Shown here: positions 45,437-55,626 of the stretch, piece by piece
How positions within the stretch are numbered: position 1 is the first letter of the stretch
Layout of the letters: every line of letters begins with the position of its first letter
DNA from: Mycoplasmopsis fermentans PG18
Lineage (GTDB): Bacteria > Bacillota_I > Bacilli_A > Mycoplasmatales > Metamycoplasmataceae
DNA: 64,000 nt
Assembly (NCBI RefSeq): GCF_000209735.1
Contig: NC_021002.1
Span: forward strand, 302,130 to 366,129
Direction of reading: 5' to 3'
Program-made: the position numbers and the translations under genes
Notes under the pieces: generated by a model
Databases searched by the model: none
What the model was told of the DNA's origin: nothing
What the model saw: the letters and a program-made list of their open reading frames with translations, nothing else

Positions 45437-45461
45437 AAAATGCACTAAGTGTGCATTTTTT
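45437..45461 (+). terminator. Terminator of the opp unit
   Basis: AAAATGCAC (45437-45445) pairs perfectly with GTGCATTTT (45451-45459), then Ts. Confidence 0.9.
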
Positions 45462-45521
45462 GTTTATAAATAAAAAACAAAAATATAATATAATTAAAAT
45501 AACTTTTTGAAAGGAGATAAA

Positions 45522-46886
45522 ATGTCAAACTTATATCAAACTAAAAGAGACGATAATATTTTGTTAAAAGCTTACTATGATGCAAACAAAAATAAAGAAA
45601 TTAAAATTGACCAATTAAACTATAAAACAGGCAAAATAACCGAATTTTTAAATAAAAAAGAGGCTTATATTTTCTTAGATAAAAACTTCAAAAATTATGA
45701 TCAACTTGTTGATTTAATTGATACAAAAATAGTTACTAAAAATAGAAATTATCAAATAGATTTAGAAAGCTTTGTTAATAAAGATTTTCCTATTGAATCA
45801 GTACTAAAAGCATTCTATTCAAGAATCATTTTTTACACCTACAACTACTTCAATAAGAAAAAAGAAGCACCTAAAAAGAATCAATATACATTTTTATTAA
45901 AAGATAACTCACACAAAGAATTAGCTAACAAATTTGAACTAATTGCAAACAATAGAAACTTAGTAAGAAACTTACAAGTTATGCCAGAAAACTTCTGTAA
46001 TTCAGAACAATTAGCTCAATACATAGTTAATGATTTTAAAAATGAAAAAGATTTAAAAGTAACTGTTTTAAACAAAAAAGAAATTGAAAAATTAAACATG
46101 GGTTTAATTATTTCAGTAAACAAAGGTTCAACACATGAACCACGTGTAGTTATTGTTGAATATAATGGAGACCCTAATAGTAAAGAAAAAATAGTTTATG
46201 TAGGTAAAGGAATTACATTTGATACTGGTGGTATGAATACTAAAGGTTATCACATGGAAGGCATGAAATATGACATGTCAGGTAGTGTTATAGTTGCTTA
46301 CACAGTTAAAACATTAGCTCAATTAAAAGCTAAGAAAAATGTAGCTGCTATTATGTGTATTACTGATAATAGACAAGATGGTGATGCTTCACTTCCAGAA
46401 AACGTTTATGAATCAATGAGCGGAATCACTGTTGAAGTAACTGATACTGATGCTGAAGGTCGTTTAGTATTAGCTGATGGTCTTTACTATGGAGCTAAAA
46501 AACTTAATGCTACAACTCTTGTTGATGTTGCTACTTTAACTGGAGCTGTTTTAAGAGCTCTTGGAACAGTTTATTCGGGAATTTATTCAACAGATGAAAA
46601 GAACTGAAAAATATTTAATCAAGCTGCAACAAATGCCAAGGAAAAAGTATGAAGAATGCCTCTTCATGAAGATTTCCATGAGCCAAATACTGCTTCAATA
46701 GTTGCTGATTTAAATAACTATAATAATGATGAAAAATCAGACTGTAATACAGCTGCAATGTTCTTAAAACAATTTACAAATGATGTTCCTTACATTCACT
46801 GTGATGTTGCAGGTACTGCAGACCTTAGTGGTAAACCACAAGGCGTTTTAGTAGATACTTTAGTTGAATTTGCTTTATTAAAATAA
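45522..46886 (+). CDS. pepA: Leucyl aminopeptidase (M17)
   Basis: 454 residues, cytosolic two-metal exopeptidase. The catalytic domain holds YVGKGITFDTGG (Lys and Asp ligands), YDMSGS, TDTDAEGRLVLAD (the family signature) and the late HCDVAGTA. It would finish digestion of peptides brought in by the adjacent Opp system. AAAGGAGA precedes ATG 45522; a TATAAT lies near 45484. UGA Trp at 46605 and 46650. Confidence 0.93.
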
Positions 46887-46893
46887 TATATAG

Positions 46894-46926
46894 AAGACTT
46901 TTTCTTAATTGAATTAGTCTTTTTTA
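46894..46926 (+). terminator. Terminator of pepA
   Basis: AAGACT (46894-46899) pairs with AGTCTT (46916-46921), followed by six Ts. Confidence 0.7.
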
Positions 46927-46940
46927 TATGTTTTTTCAAA

Positions 46941-46990
46941 ATTTCTATTGAAAAAAAGTGGTCAAATGACCATAAATTTTCAATAGAAAT
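46941..46990. repeat. Large palindrome, copy 1
   Basis: Perfect 14-bp arms ATTTCTATTGAAAA (46941-46954) and TTTTCAATAGAAAT (46977-46990) enclose a second inverted repeat GGTCA-AA-TGACC (46960-46971). A near copy lies 73 bases downstream. Confidence 0.9.
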
Positions 46991-47013
46991 AATCAAAAAT
47001 AGTAAAAAGTGAA

Positions 47014-47063
47014 AATTCTACTGAAAAAAAATGGTCAAATGACCAGAAATTTTCAATAGAAAA
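47014..47063. repeat. Large palindrome, copy 2
   Basis: Same architecture as copy 1: TTCTACTGAAAA (47016-47027) against TTTTCAATAGAA (47050-47061), one mismatch, with TGGTCA-AA-TGACCA (47032-47045) in the centre. It ends 12 bases before the TATAAT (47075-47080) of the ATPase gene, where a -35 would be. Confidence 0.9.
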
Positions 47064-47095
47064 TAATAATTTAGTATAATTTACATGAGGTTTTT

Positions 47096-48346
47096 ATGGA
47101 AATAAAAAGAGATTTTTACTTGAATAAATTAATAAATAAAAAACATAATAAATTAATAAAAATAGTTACTGGTCCAAGAAGAGTAGGTAAAAGTTATTTA
47201 CTCTTTAATTTGTTTTATCATCATCTTTTACTAGAAGGTGTTAAAAATGATCAAATAATAAAAATAGCTTTAGATTCTATAGAAAATGAGCATTTAAGAA
47301 ATGGCAAAGTTTTATTTGATTATGTCTTAAATTTTATTAAAGATGAAAACAAATATTATTATGTTCTATTAGATGAAATACAATATGTTTCAAAATTTAT
47401 TGATGTTTTGAATGGCTTAATGAAACGTGAAAACATTGATATTTATGTGACTGGTAGTAATTCAAAATTATTATCAAGTGACATTGCAACAGAATTCGCT
47501 TCTAGAGGTGATGAAGTTAGAATATATGCTTTAAATTTTCAAGAATTCAAAAGCATTAATTTAAATAAAGATAATGAACAACTTTGAAAAGAATATTGTG
47601 AATTTGGTGGTATGCCAAATACTGTTTTAAATGAAAACAGTGAAGAAAAAGAAAACTTTTTGCAAAACCTTTTTCAAAATACATACATGAATGATGTGAT
47701 TTTAAGATATAAATTAAGAAACAAAGAATTTCTCAATGAAATAATAACTTTTCTTGCAAATAATATTGGATCATATATTAACACCAATAAAATATTTAAT
47801 TATTTTAAATCATTAAAAAAGACAAATATAAGTTACAACACAATTAGTAAATATTTAGTCTATTTCAATGAAGCTTTTATTATTGAAAAAGCAAATAAAC
47901 AAAGTGTTAAAAGTTATGAAGTGTTTAAAAGTTTAAACAAATACTATTTTGTTGATCTTGGTATTAGAAACTTTTTAACTAATATCTCTTCAAAAGATGA
48001 AGGACATATAATGGAAAATATTATCTTTCTAGAATTAAAAAGAAGAGGTTTCAAAGTATCTGTTGGTTCTCTAGAAAAAAGAGAATTAAACAGTAAAAAT
48101 GAGTATATTAGAAAAGAATTTGAAATAGATTTTATTGCTAAAAAGAAAAATCAAACTTACTATATTCAAAGATGTCTTAATTTAAATGAAAGTAATGAAG
48201 AAAGAGAGAAAATACCTCTTAAAATGCTTGAAGATGCTCATCGACGAATCATCATAACTAAGGATGCTTTTACCTATAAAACTGATAATTACGGCATAGA
48301 AACAATTAACTTATTCGACTTTTTATTAAATGATAACATTTTTTAA
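47096..48346 (+). CDS. AAA-type ATPase with DUF4143 domain
   Basis: 416 residues. Walker A GPRRVGKS (26-33), Walker B YVLLDEIQ and sensor VTGSNSKLLS belong to the AAA_14 ATPase; the C-terminal half is DUF4143, with the nuclease-like EFEIDFIAKK stretch. These proteins are widespread, often accessory, and of unclear role. UGA at 47585 is Trp. A GAGG lies before the ATG, and TATAAT at 47075-47080 gives a leader of about ten bases. Two palindromes just upstream suggest tight regulation. Confidence 0.85.
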
Positions 48347-48380
48347 AAAAGCTTATAAAACAATTTAATTAGTCAAAATT

Positions 48381-48410
48381 AAAATTGCAGATTTTACTGT
48401 CTGCAATTTT
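48381..48410. terminator. Bidirectional terminator
   Basis: Perfect 11-bp stem AAAATTGCAGA (48381-48391) / TCTGCAATTTT (48400-48410) with A and T runs on both sides. Confidence 0.85.
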
Positions 48411-48459
48411 AAATTCTTGTTTGATAATTATTTTTATCATAGTTAATTTTTGCAGTCAT
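48409..48459 (-). CDS. Tiny ORF with strong ribosome site
   Basis: 16 codons from ATG 48459 to TAA 48409, peptide MTAKINYDKNNYQTRI. AAGGAG sits seven bases before the start and a TATAAT lies upstream on the same strand, then the gene runs straight into the hairpin at 48381-48410. It may be the stub of a deleted gene, or a short peptide or leader. No family recognised. Confidence 0.35.
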   Translation of the reverse strand: MTAKINYDKNNYQTRI

Positions 48460-48539
48460 TTTTTCTCCTTTTTTATATAAAAAATTATAAATTAAAATTT
48501 TGATTTTTGGAAAAAATGGTATTTTGAAAATAATAAAAA

Positions 48540-48572
48540 ACAAAAAGCACTATAAAATAGTACTTTAAGTAA
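48540..48572 (-). terminator. Terminator of the 48584-49264 gene
   Basis: AAAG-C-ACTAT and ATAGT-A-CTTT form a stem with one mismatch; on the minus strand it is followed by Ts. Confidence 0.6.
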
Positions 48573-48583
48573 AATGTATGTGA

Positions 48584-49264
48584 TTAAAAATTATTGTATT
48601 TTTTAAACACACTGTAAACTGCATCAACTGCTAAATTGAATGCTGTTTTGTGACTAAAATTATCAATATCAGGATTCTTTTCTGATTTCTTTAAAAACAA
48701 TTCTTTTGTTTCTTTTCAAATTCTGTCATATTTTTTAATTTCAGCAACTTTATCACCAGTATATTCATAGTCATAAACCTTTGTTCAATTGTAAACTATT
48801 TTATTAGCTTTATCTTTAGATCTAACTAGAACAAATCTTTCATTATTTTTATTTTCGCTGTATAAAGCAATATCAATTGAAAAATTTTTGAAATCAGTAA
48901 ATTTTAAATTGAAACTTTTTGAATTTTCAACAATTTTAGTACTAAAACCTAATGGACAAATATGTTTTTGTAGCTTTTCAAGTATATATTTGTTGAAATC
49001 CGCACTTTCTAAATTAATAGTTTTTTTAGGTTTTAAAATAATGTTGAAGTCATATGCAAGTGTGTCATCAACAATAGCTAACATTTTTTGACCAAATGGA
49101 AAGGTTTTTTCAACATAAAAACTAATTTCGCTTTTTTGATTGCACATTTCTTCACAAATATCGTCTAATTTATGTGCAACTCTCGTAATTAAATCTTTAT
49201 TAATATTGTTTGGGAATTTTACTTTAATTAAATTTAAATCTGAAAAATAAACTGCTTTAGCCAT
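48584..49264 (-). CDS. Unknown protein, possibly nucleotidyltransferase-like
   Basis: 226 residues; two UGA Trp codons (48785, 48707 region) join what looks like a shorter ORF to its real end. The order FPFGQKMLAIVDDTLAYDF, then FKNFSIDIALYS, then NKIVYNWTKVYD loosely recalls a nucleotidyltransferase core with acid residues in YDF and IDI, but the GS motif is not convincing, so this is a suggestion only. The protein ends in a helical segment AFNLAVDAVYSVF. The start is preceded by GAGGAAGA. It lies between the DUF4143 ATPase and hsdS, an accessory setting. Confidence 0.55.
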
Positions 49265-49584
49265 AATCTTCCTCTTTTCTAATTTCTTTCATAATATCAA
49301 TTATAAATGAAGAAAAAGTAAATTATTTAATTTTGCAAAAATATCTATAAAATAACCATATTAGTAAAAATTTAGTTCTTAAATAAACCTTAAAAAATGT
49401 TAATTTCAAAAGTGAGACCTCTAGGTTTTAGAGATCTCACTTTTTAGATTGTCCTTTATAATATAAATTACTTAAAAAATAAAGAAAGGACACTTAAATT
49501 ATAATTTACGGTGCAAATAAAAATGGTTATTGAAAGGCATTAATAAAATAATAGTTTAAAATATATTATTAATAAAGGAAGAAA
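49265..49584. repeat. hsdS upstream region with large hairpin
   Basis: No gene. A 14-bp stem with one mismatch (49410-49423 with 49429-49442, arms beginning AAGTGAGA) and following Ts is a strong terminator-like element. TGTCCTTT (49450-49457) and AAAGGACA (49485-49492) form a second inverted pair. 49398-49419 is repeated inverted at 31939-31960. A GGAAGAAA ribosome site precedes hsdS. Confidence 0.7.
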
Positions 49585-50766
49585 ATGAGTTATTTACAAA
49601 AGTTATTAGATAAATATTGCCCAGATGGATATGAGTGAGTTAAATTAGAGGATGCAGTTGAAATTTTTGATAACAAAAGAATTCCTATAGCTCAAAATAA
49701 AAGAATAAAAGGAAAATTTCCTTATTATGGTGCAAATGGTATTCAAGATTATGTAAATGATTTCATTTTTGACGGTGAATATATTTTAATAGGCGAAGAT
49801 GGTAGTGTTATTGATGGGTTGAATCACCCAATTTTAAATTATGCAACAGGCAAATTTTGAGTTAATAATCATTCGCATGTTATAAAAGCAAAAGAAGAAT
49901 TTTTAAATAGATTTATCTACCATTTTTTATCTATTTTAGACATTTCTGATATTGTAAGAGGCACACCACCAAAAATGACAAAAGGTAATTTATTAACTAT
50001 TTTAATACCTAAAATTCCCTTAAAAATTCAAGAAAAAATAGTTGAAATCTTGGAGAGATTTCGTATACTAGAAGCGGAGCTGAAAGCGGAGTTGGAAGTG
50101 AGGGGGAAGCAATTTGATTTTTGAATAAACAAATTGTTAAATTTTACCAACTTTGATAAAAATAATTCAAAAGAATTACAATCTATAGGTTGTTTTATTA
50201 GTGGTTTAAGATCAAAAAATAAAGATAGTTTTGTCAATGGAAACCAAAGATACGTTTCTTATTTGGATGTTTTCAATAACAAAGAAATTAATTATTTACC
50301 TAACAATTTTGTAAAAATATTTGATGATGAAAATCAAAACGATCTTAATTATGGCGATGTTATTTTTTGCGGTTCATCAGAAAATTTTGATGAAACAGGT
50401 TATGCATCTGTTTACACTATAAAAAATGATGAAAAAGTTTATTTAAATAGTTTTTCATTTATTTTTAGATTTAAAGATAACAATTTATTTTTGCCTAAAT
50501 TTTCTAAATATTTTTTTAATTGTAAAGACTTTAGAGACTTACTTCTCAAATGTATAAATGGTGTAACTAGATTTAATTTATCAAAAGAAAAGATGTCAAA
50601 AATAAAAATACCTATTCCTCCTATTGAAACCCAAAACAAAATAGTTTCAATACTTGATAAACTATCAGAATATTCTCAAGAAATTAATTCAGGTTTACCT
50701 GCTGAAATAGAATTAAGAAGTAAACAATTTAAGTATTACAGAGATCAATTATTAGATTTTAAATAA
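49585..50766 (+). CDS. hsdS: Type I restriction specificity subunit HsdS, orphan
   Basis: 393 residues with two target-recognition domains (about 10-145 and 190-345), each followed by a conserved helix: IQEKIVEILERFRILEAEL and TQNKIVSILDKLSEYSQEI, ending in related RGKQFDFWINKLLNF and RSKQFKYYRDQLLDF. HsdS tells a type I modification or restriction complex which DNA to bind. No hsdM or hsdR is in the window, so it must use subunits encoded elsewhere. The interdomain helix is coded by a GC-richer patch (about 50050-50115), unlike the rest. UGA Trp codons are used. Confidence 0.9.
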
Positions 50767-50827
50767 AATAAAATTTATTTGAAAATAAATGTTTTTTATA
50801 TAATTATTTAGAATAAAAGGACTTATT

Positions 50828-50920
50828 ATGAGAGAATTGATAACTTTAAAAAAGAGTAGAAAAACGCTAACCAATAGGTTAGCTTTTGCTTTCTTTCTTT
50901 CTCTCTCTCTAATCTATTAA
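50828..50920 (+). CDS. Short ORF containing a simple-sequence tract
   Basis: 30 codons with AAGGA before the ATG. Its 3' half is a TTTC/TC repeat tract (about 50890-50911), and it contains a perfect hairpin GCTAACC/GGTTAGC (50866-50883) followed by TTTT. It could be a leader peptide with an attenuator or just the 3' region of hsdS. Confidence 0.3.
   Translation: MRELITLKKSRKTLTNRLAFAFFLSLSLIY
50866..50887 (+). terminator. Hairpin with short T-run
   Basis: GCTAACC (50866-50872), loop AATA, GGTTAGC (50877-50883), then TTTT. Confidence 0.6.
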
Positions 50921-50941
50921 AAAATATTATTTTTAATTAGT

Positions 50942-50966
50942 ATCCAGCACACACTGGATGTTTTTT
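50942..50966 (+). terminator. Terminator upstream of the LRR lipoprotein
   Basis: ATCCAG (50942-50947) pairs with CTGGAT (50954-50959), then G and six Ts. Confidence 0.8.
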
Positions 50967-51008
50967 AGTTACCTTTTATTCAATTAATTTGTATATAAAA
51001 GGAGAAAA

Positions 51009-52802
51009 ATGAAAAAAATTAAATTATTAACAATTTTACCTACAGCTGCAATAGCCTTGCCTTTTTCTGTAATGAGCTGTGATGGCGGTGGACAAGAAAA
51101 TAATTCAAGTACAACTACAAAACTTGATCTTTCGGCTGAATTAAATAGCGTTGTAGTTGAATATGACGGTAATAAATCAATTTTAAAACCATCTGAAGTT
51201 AAAGTTGAAAAAATTAGAATTACAGGATTTGGATCAGAATATGAAGTTGAGCCAAATTCAATTAATTTAGTTCCTCATGATGATAAAGGTACTTTAGAAG
51301 TAACATTCAAATTAAGACAAAAAAATCTAGTTTCTAATGTACAAAGTAAAACAGTAGAAATTAAAAACTTTTTAAATTCTTCTGGCAACGTTGATAAATA
51401 TAAAGGATATGAACATCTTGTTATTGAAAATGATATTGTTAAAGGAGCAAAAAGTATTCCAGCTGGTGGAATTTTAGAAATTCCAGATGGTGTTACAAGT
51501 ATTGCTGCAGCTGCTTTCAGTTTCAAAGCCGGAAACTTAAACACAGTTGTAGGATCTAGTGTTACTAAAAATCAAATTACCAGAGTTATTATTCCTGATA
51601 GTGTAACAACAATTGGAGCAGCAGCTTTTGCAGAAAATGTAAATTTAGAATCGGTTGTTATGTCTAAAAAAGTTAATAAAATCTCTGAAGCATTATTTGA
51701 AGGTTGCGTCAGATTGAAAACTATTAATTTGCCAAATGAAATAGACACAATTGGGAACTATGCTTTCTTAAGATGTAAAGCTTTAACCAAAATTGACTTA
51801 CCTAAAAATTTAACCTCACTTGGATCAAGCATTGATTTAACAGCTGCTAAAACTTTCCAAGGAACAAGTTTAACAGAAATTACAATTCCAGCTAATGTTA
51901 AAATGATTCCTACTTCAACATTTGAAGGTTGTGAAAGCTTATCTAAAGTAACTTTAAATTCAAAATTAGAAAAAGTTTCTTGAGCTGCATTTAAAGGATG
52001 TACATCATTAACAGAAATTAATCTTCCTGAAAATGTAAAATTCATTGGTAAACATGCATTTTTAAATTGTTCAAATCTTGCAAAAGTTGAAATGAAAAAC
52101 AAAGTTACTGAAATTAAAGAAGGCGCTTTTGAAAATGTTACAGCTTTAAAAAATATTACATTAAGTACAGCTTTAACTACTTTATCAAAAGAAGCATTCA
52201 AAAACAGCGGTATTACTACAATTGCCTTACCAGCTAACTTAAAAGCTATTGAAGAAGGAACTTTTGAAAATTGTACTGCTTTAACAAAAGTTACAATGGG
52301 CAACAACATAACTGCAATTAATTCTAAGGCTTTCTACAACTGTGGTGTTTTAAATTCAATTAATCTTTCAACTTCATTAGTAAAAATTCAAAACAATGCA
52401 TTTGAAAATACAACAAATTTAAGCGTAGTTACTTTCCCTACAAAAATTACCTTAATTGATAATGGTGCATTTAAAAATAGTGGTTTAGTAACTCTTACAG
52501 TACCCGGAACTTTATCAAATGTTGAACCAGAAAGTTTTATGAATTGTAAAAAACTTACAACTGTAACTTTTGGAACAGGTTGAGATAATAAAGATATTAA
52601 ATCTAAAGCTTTCTATGGTTGTGATGTGTTAACTACTGTAACATTTGCTTCAAAAGTTAAAAATATTTTAAAAGAAGCGTTCTTTGCTTGTCCTCTTTTA
52701 AAAGAAGTTTCTATACATAAAGGAACAGACTGAAAAACAGGACTTATGAACAAAAACAAAGCTTTTGATGAAACTATTACAACTGTTAAAGTAATTAATT
52801 AA
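51009..52802 (+). CDS. BspA-like leucine-rich-repeat lipoprotein
   Basis: 597 residues. Signal peptide with lipobox VMS-C24, a short linker (GGGQENNSSTTT), an N-terminal domain to about residue 150, then about 14 LRR_5 (BspA/TpLRR) units of the form I.IP..V..I...AF..C.SL..V, for example LTEITIPANVKMIP and IGNYAFLRCKALTKIDLP. Such proteins are surface-exposed and bind host matrix proteins or other cells in several bacteria. UGA Trp at 51981, 52581, 52731. AAGGAG precedes the ATG. Confidence 0.9.
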
Positions 52803-52810
52803 TAATTTTA

Positions 52811-52839
52811 GGACTTGCAAAATTTGCAAGTTCTTTTTT
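52811..52839 (+). terminator. Terminator of the LRR lipoprotein gene
   Basis: GGACTTGCAA (52811-52820) pairs with TTGCAAGTTC (52824-52833), then six Ts. Confidence 0.9.
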
Positions 52840-52939
52840 ATGCTTATGTTTTCATAATTTTTAATTATGTGAAAAATTATTGTGCTTAAAAATTAAATTA
52901 AATATTAAAATATAAATAATTAAAAATTTAAGGAGAAAT

Positions 52940-54439
52940 ATGAAACGTACAATTTTAGTTGTTATTGATGGTTTAGGCTTACGTGAAGAAAAGCAAGGGA
53001 ATGGTTTCAAGTTAGCTAAAACTCCAACATTTGATAAATTATTTAAGGAATATCCAAATAGCATTTTACAAGCTAGTGGTGAATATGTTGGCTTACCAAA
53101 AGGCCAAATGGGAAATTCTGAAGTAGGTCACTTAAACATTGGAGCTGGAACAGTTGTTTATACTGGTTTAAGCTTAATTAATAAAGCAATGAAAGATGGA
53201 GAATTTGAAAAAAACAAAACCTTCAATGAAGTTTTTGCAGATGTTAAAAAGAAAAATTCAACACTTCATTTAATGGGTCTTTTAAGTCCAGGCGGTGTGC
53301 ATTCACTTGAAGATCACTTATTTAAATTAATTGATATGGCACATGCTTATGGACTTAAAAAAGTATCAGTTCATGCCTTTGGTGATGGTCGTGATGTAGC
53401 TCCAAAAAGTATTATCACTTCACTTAGAAAATTACAAACTCAAGTTGACAAATATGGCTATAAAATAGCCTCAATCGGCGGAAGATTCTATGGAATGGAC
53501 CGTGACAAAATGTTTGATAGAGTTGAAAAACATTACGAAGCATTATTAGGAAATTCAGACCATACATATGAATCAGTTATTGATTATGTAAATAGCCAAT
53601 ATGATGAAGATATTACTGATGAATTCTTTATTCCAGCAATTGACAAAGGTGCAAACTTTGTTAAAGATAATGACTCAATTATTTTCTTTAACTTCCGTCC
53701 AGATAGGGCAAGACAATTAACTCATTTATTTATTGGTTCAAAACTTTATGACAATAAACCAAAACATCCAGTTAAAATTTCTAAATTCTGCTCAATGATG
53801 AAATATGAAGGAATTAACACTCTAGTAGCATTTAGTGAAATGGAAGTAAAAATGCCTATTGGTCGTGTGTTAGAAAAAGCAGGCAAAAGTCAATTACGTG
53901 TTGCAGAAACTCAAAAATATGCACACGTTACCTACTTTATGGATGGTGGAAACGATATTGAATTCAAAAATTCAAAACGAATCATGGTGCCTTCATTAAA
54001 GGTTGAATCTTATGCCAATGCTCCTCATATGTCAGCTGAAGGAATTACAGATGAATTAACTAAAAATGTTTTAGATTATGATGTAACAATTATGAACTAT
54101 GCAAATCCTGACATGGTCGGTCATACAGGAAACTTAAAATCAACTATTGAAGCAGTTAGTTTCTTAGATACTCAAATTAAAAGACTTTGAGACTGAGCAA
54201 GTAAAAACGACGTAACTATTTTTATTACAGCTGATCATGGTAATGCAGAAATTACTGAAGATGAAAATGGTAAACCAGCTACAAAACATACAAGTAGTCC
54301 AGTTATGTTCATTTGTACAGATAAAAATATTAAACTTGCAAACGGTAAATTAGCTAATGTTGCACCAACAATTTTGGATTACATTGGTGTTAAACAACCA
54401 AAAGAAATGGATGAAAAATCATTATTAATTCGTAAATAA
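52940..54439 (+). CDS. gpmI: Cofactor-independent phosphoglycerate mutase
   Basis: 499 residues, converting 3- to 2-phosphoglycerate, the step before enolase. D10 and the phosphorylated S60 in KGQMGNSEVGH, GDGRDVAPKS, GGRFYGMDRD, FNFRPDRARQ, NYANPDMVGHTG and TADHGNAE (Mn ligands) are intact. UGA Trp near 54190. AAGGAG precedes the ATG; own terminator follows. It is far from eno in the window, on the opposite strand. Confidence 0.96.
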
Positions 54440-54483
54440 AACAAAAATTACGATTCTTTAAAAACATAAATATCATAAATTTG

Positions 54484-54515
54484 AAATGCTCTTTTTTTAT
54501 AATGAGCATTTTTTA
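54484..54515 (+). terminator. Terminator of gpmI
   Basis: AAATGCTC (54484-54491) pairs with GAGCATTT (54504-54511), then Ts. Confidence 0.85.
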
Positions 54516-54571
54516 TTTAAATTTAATTATTAAAGTTTTTTAAAAAAATAAATTAACTTTATAATTGAAAT

Positions 54572-55459
54572 ATGAAAAATAATAATAAGTTAATTAAAAG
54601 AGTTTGCTTTAGCGATGTTGATGGCACAATTTATGGATTTCCTAACAAAGAATTAAAAAATGAAGTAGTTAATTCAGTTAGAAAAGCAAAAGAAGAAAAT
54701 GATGTCGAATTTGTTATTACAACAGGAAATCCAGCCAATGAAAAAATCAAAAAATTAGCTAAAATAATGGGCTCAAGATATATCTCAACTGCTGGTGGAG
54801 CGAGTGTTTTTGATCTTGAAAAAGATGACTATATTCACCTTGAATTAATGGATAAAAAAGAAGCTCAAAAGATCTTTGACTTGTCTAAAAAACATCCTGA
54901 TTTTGTGCATTTATATTATTTTGGAAAACATCAATTTTATCTTTATAATCCAAGCAAAGAAATGGAAGAATTTCTTAGTGAATTTTGTGAATATTATGAC
55001 TGAAATAAAAGTGGTGAAATTAACCAAGATCTCCATAAAATAGAGCTTTTTGGAACAAGCGATGAAATAAAAAAAGCTTATGAAGAACTTAAAAAATTAA
55101 AGTTAAAACTCAAAGTTATTTACTTTGGAACACACATCGAAATTACTCCAAAAGGTGTTGATAAAGGCTATGGTTTAAAATGAATTTGTGAAAACATTTT
55201 TAATTGCAATTTTGATTATGTTATGTCAATAGGCGACAGTGAAAACGACATTGCAATGTTCGAAGCTTCGGGCTATTCTTATGCTATGGATAATGCTAAA
55301 GAAATTGCTAAAAAAGCAGCTAAATATTACACAAGTGATGTCGAACAAAATGGTTTAGGTGAAGCTATAAATGATTATATTTTTAGAACACACTTATTAT
55401 TAGAAAAACAAAATTTAGAGCAAAAATTAGATAAGCAAAAAGCAAAAAGAAAATACTAG
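54572..55459 (+). CDS. Cof-type HAD phosphatase
   Basis: 295 residues. Motif I CFSDVDGTIY (nucleophile D15, acid D17), motif II FVITTGNP, Lys in PKGVDKGYGLKW and motif IV SIGDSENDIAMF define the HAD-IIB/Cof family, which dephosphorylates sugar phosphates, flavins or nucleotides. The C-terminal 40 residues are a charged helix. There is no Shine-Dalgarno; TATAAT (54560-54565) ends six bases before the ATG, implying a leaderless message. Confidence 0.88.
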
Positions 55460-55460
55460 A

Positions 55461-55490
55461 AATAGGCTATATTCAGCTTATTTTTTTAAT
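55461..55490 (+). terminator. Terminator of the HAD gene
   Basis: AATAGGC pairs with GCTTATT (one G-U) around a short loop, then seven Ts. Confidence 0.65.
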
Positions 55491-55626
55491 ATTAATATTA
55501 GATTGTAAAAAAATAAATTAAATAAGTAATCAAAATTGAGTTTTAATATATAATTTTGTTAAGCAAATTATATAATTTGTCTTATTTTAATTAAAATAAA
55601 AATTTAAGAAAGGTAATAGGTTACTT

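Noticed and set aside
46941-47063. CRISPR array
   Set aside because: Only two palindromic copies, no regular spacers and no cas genes.
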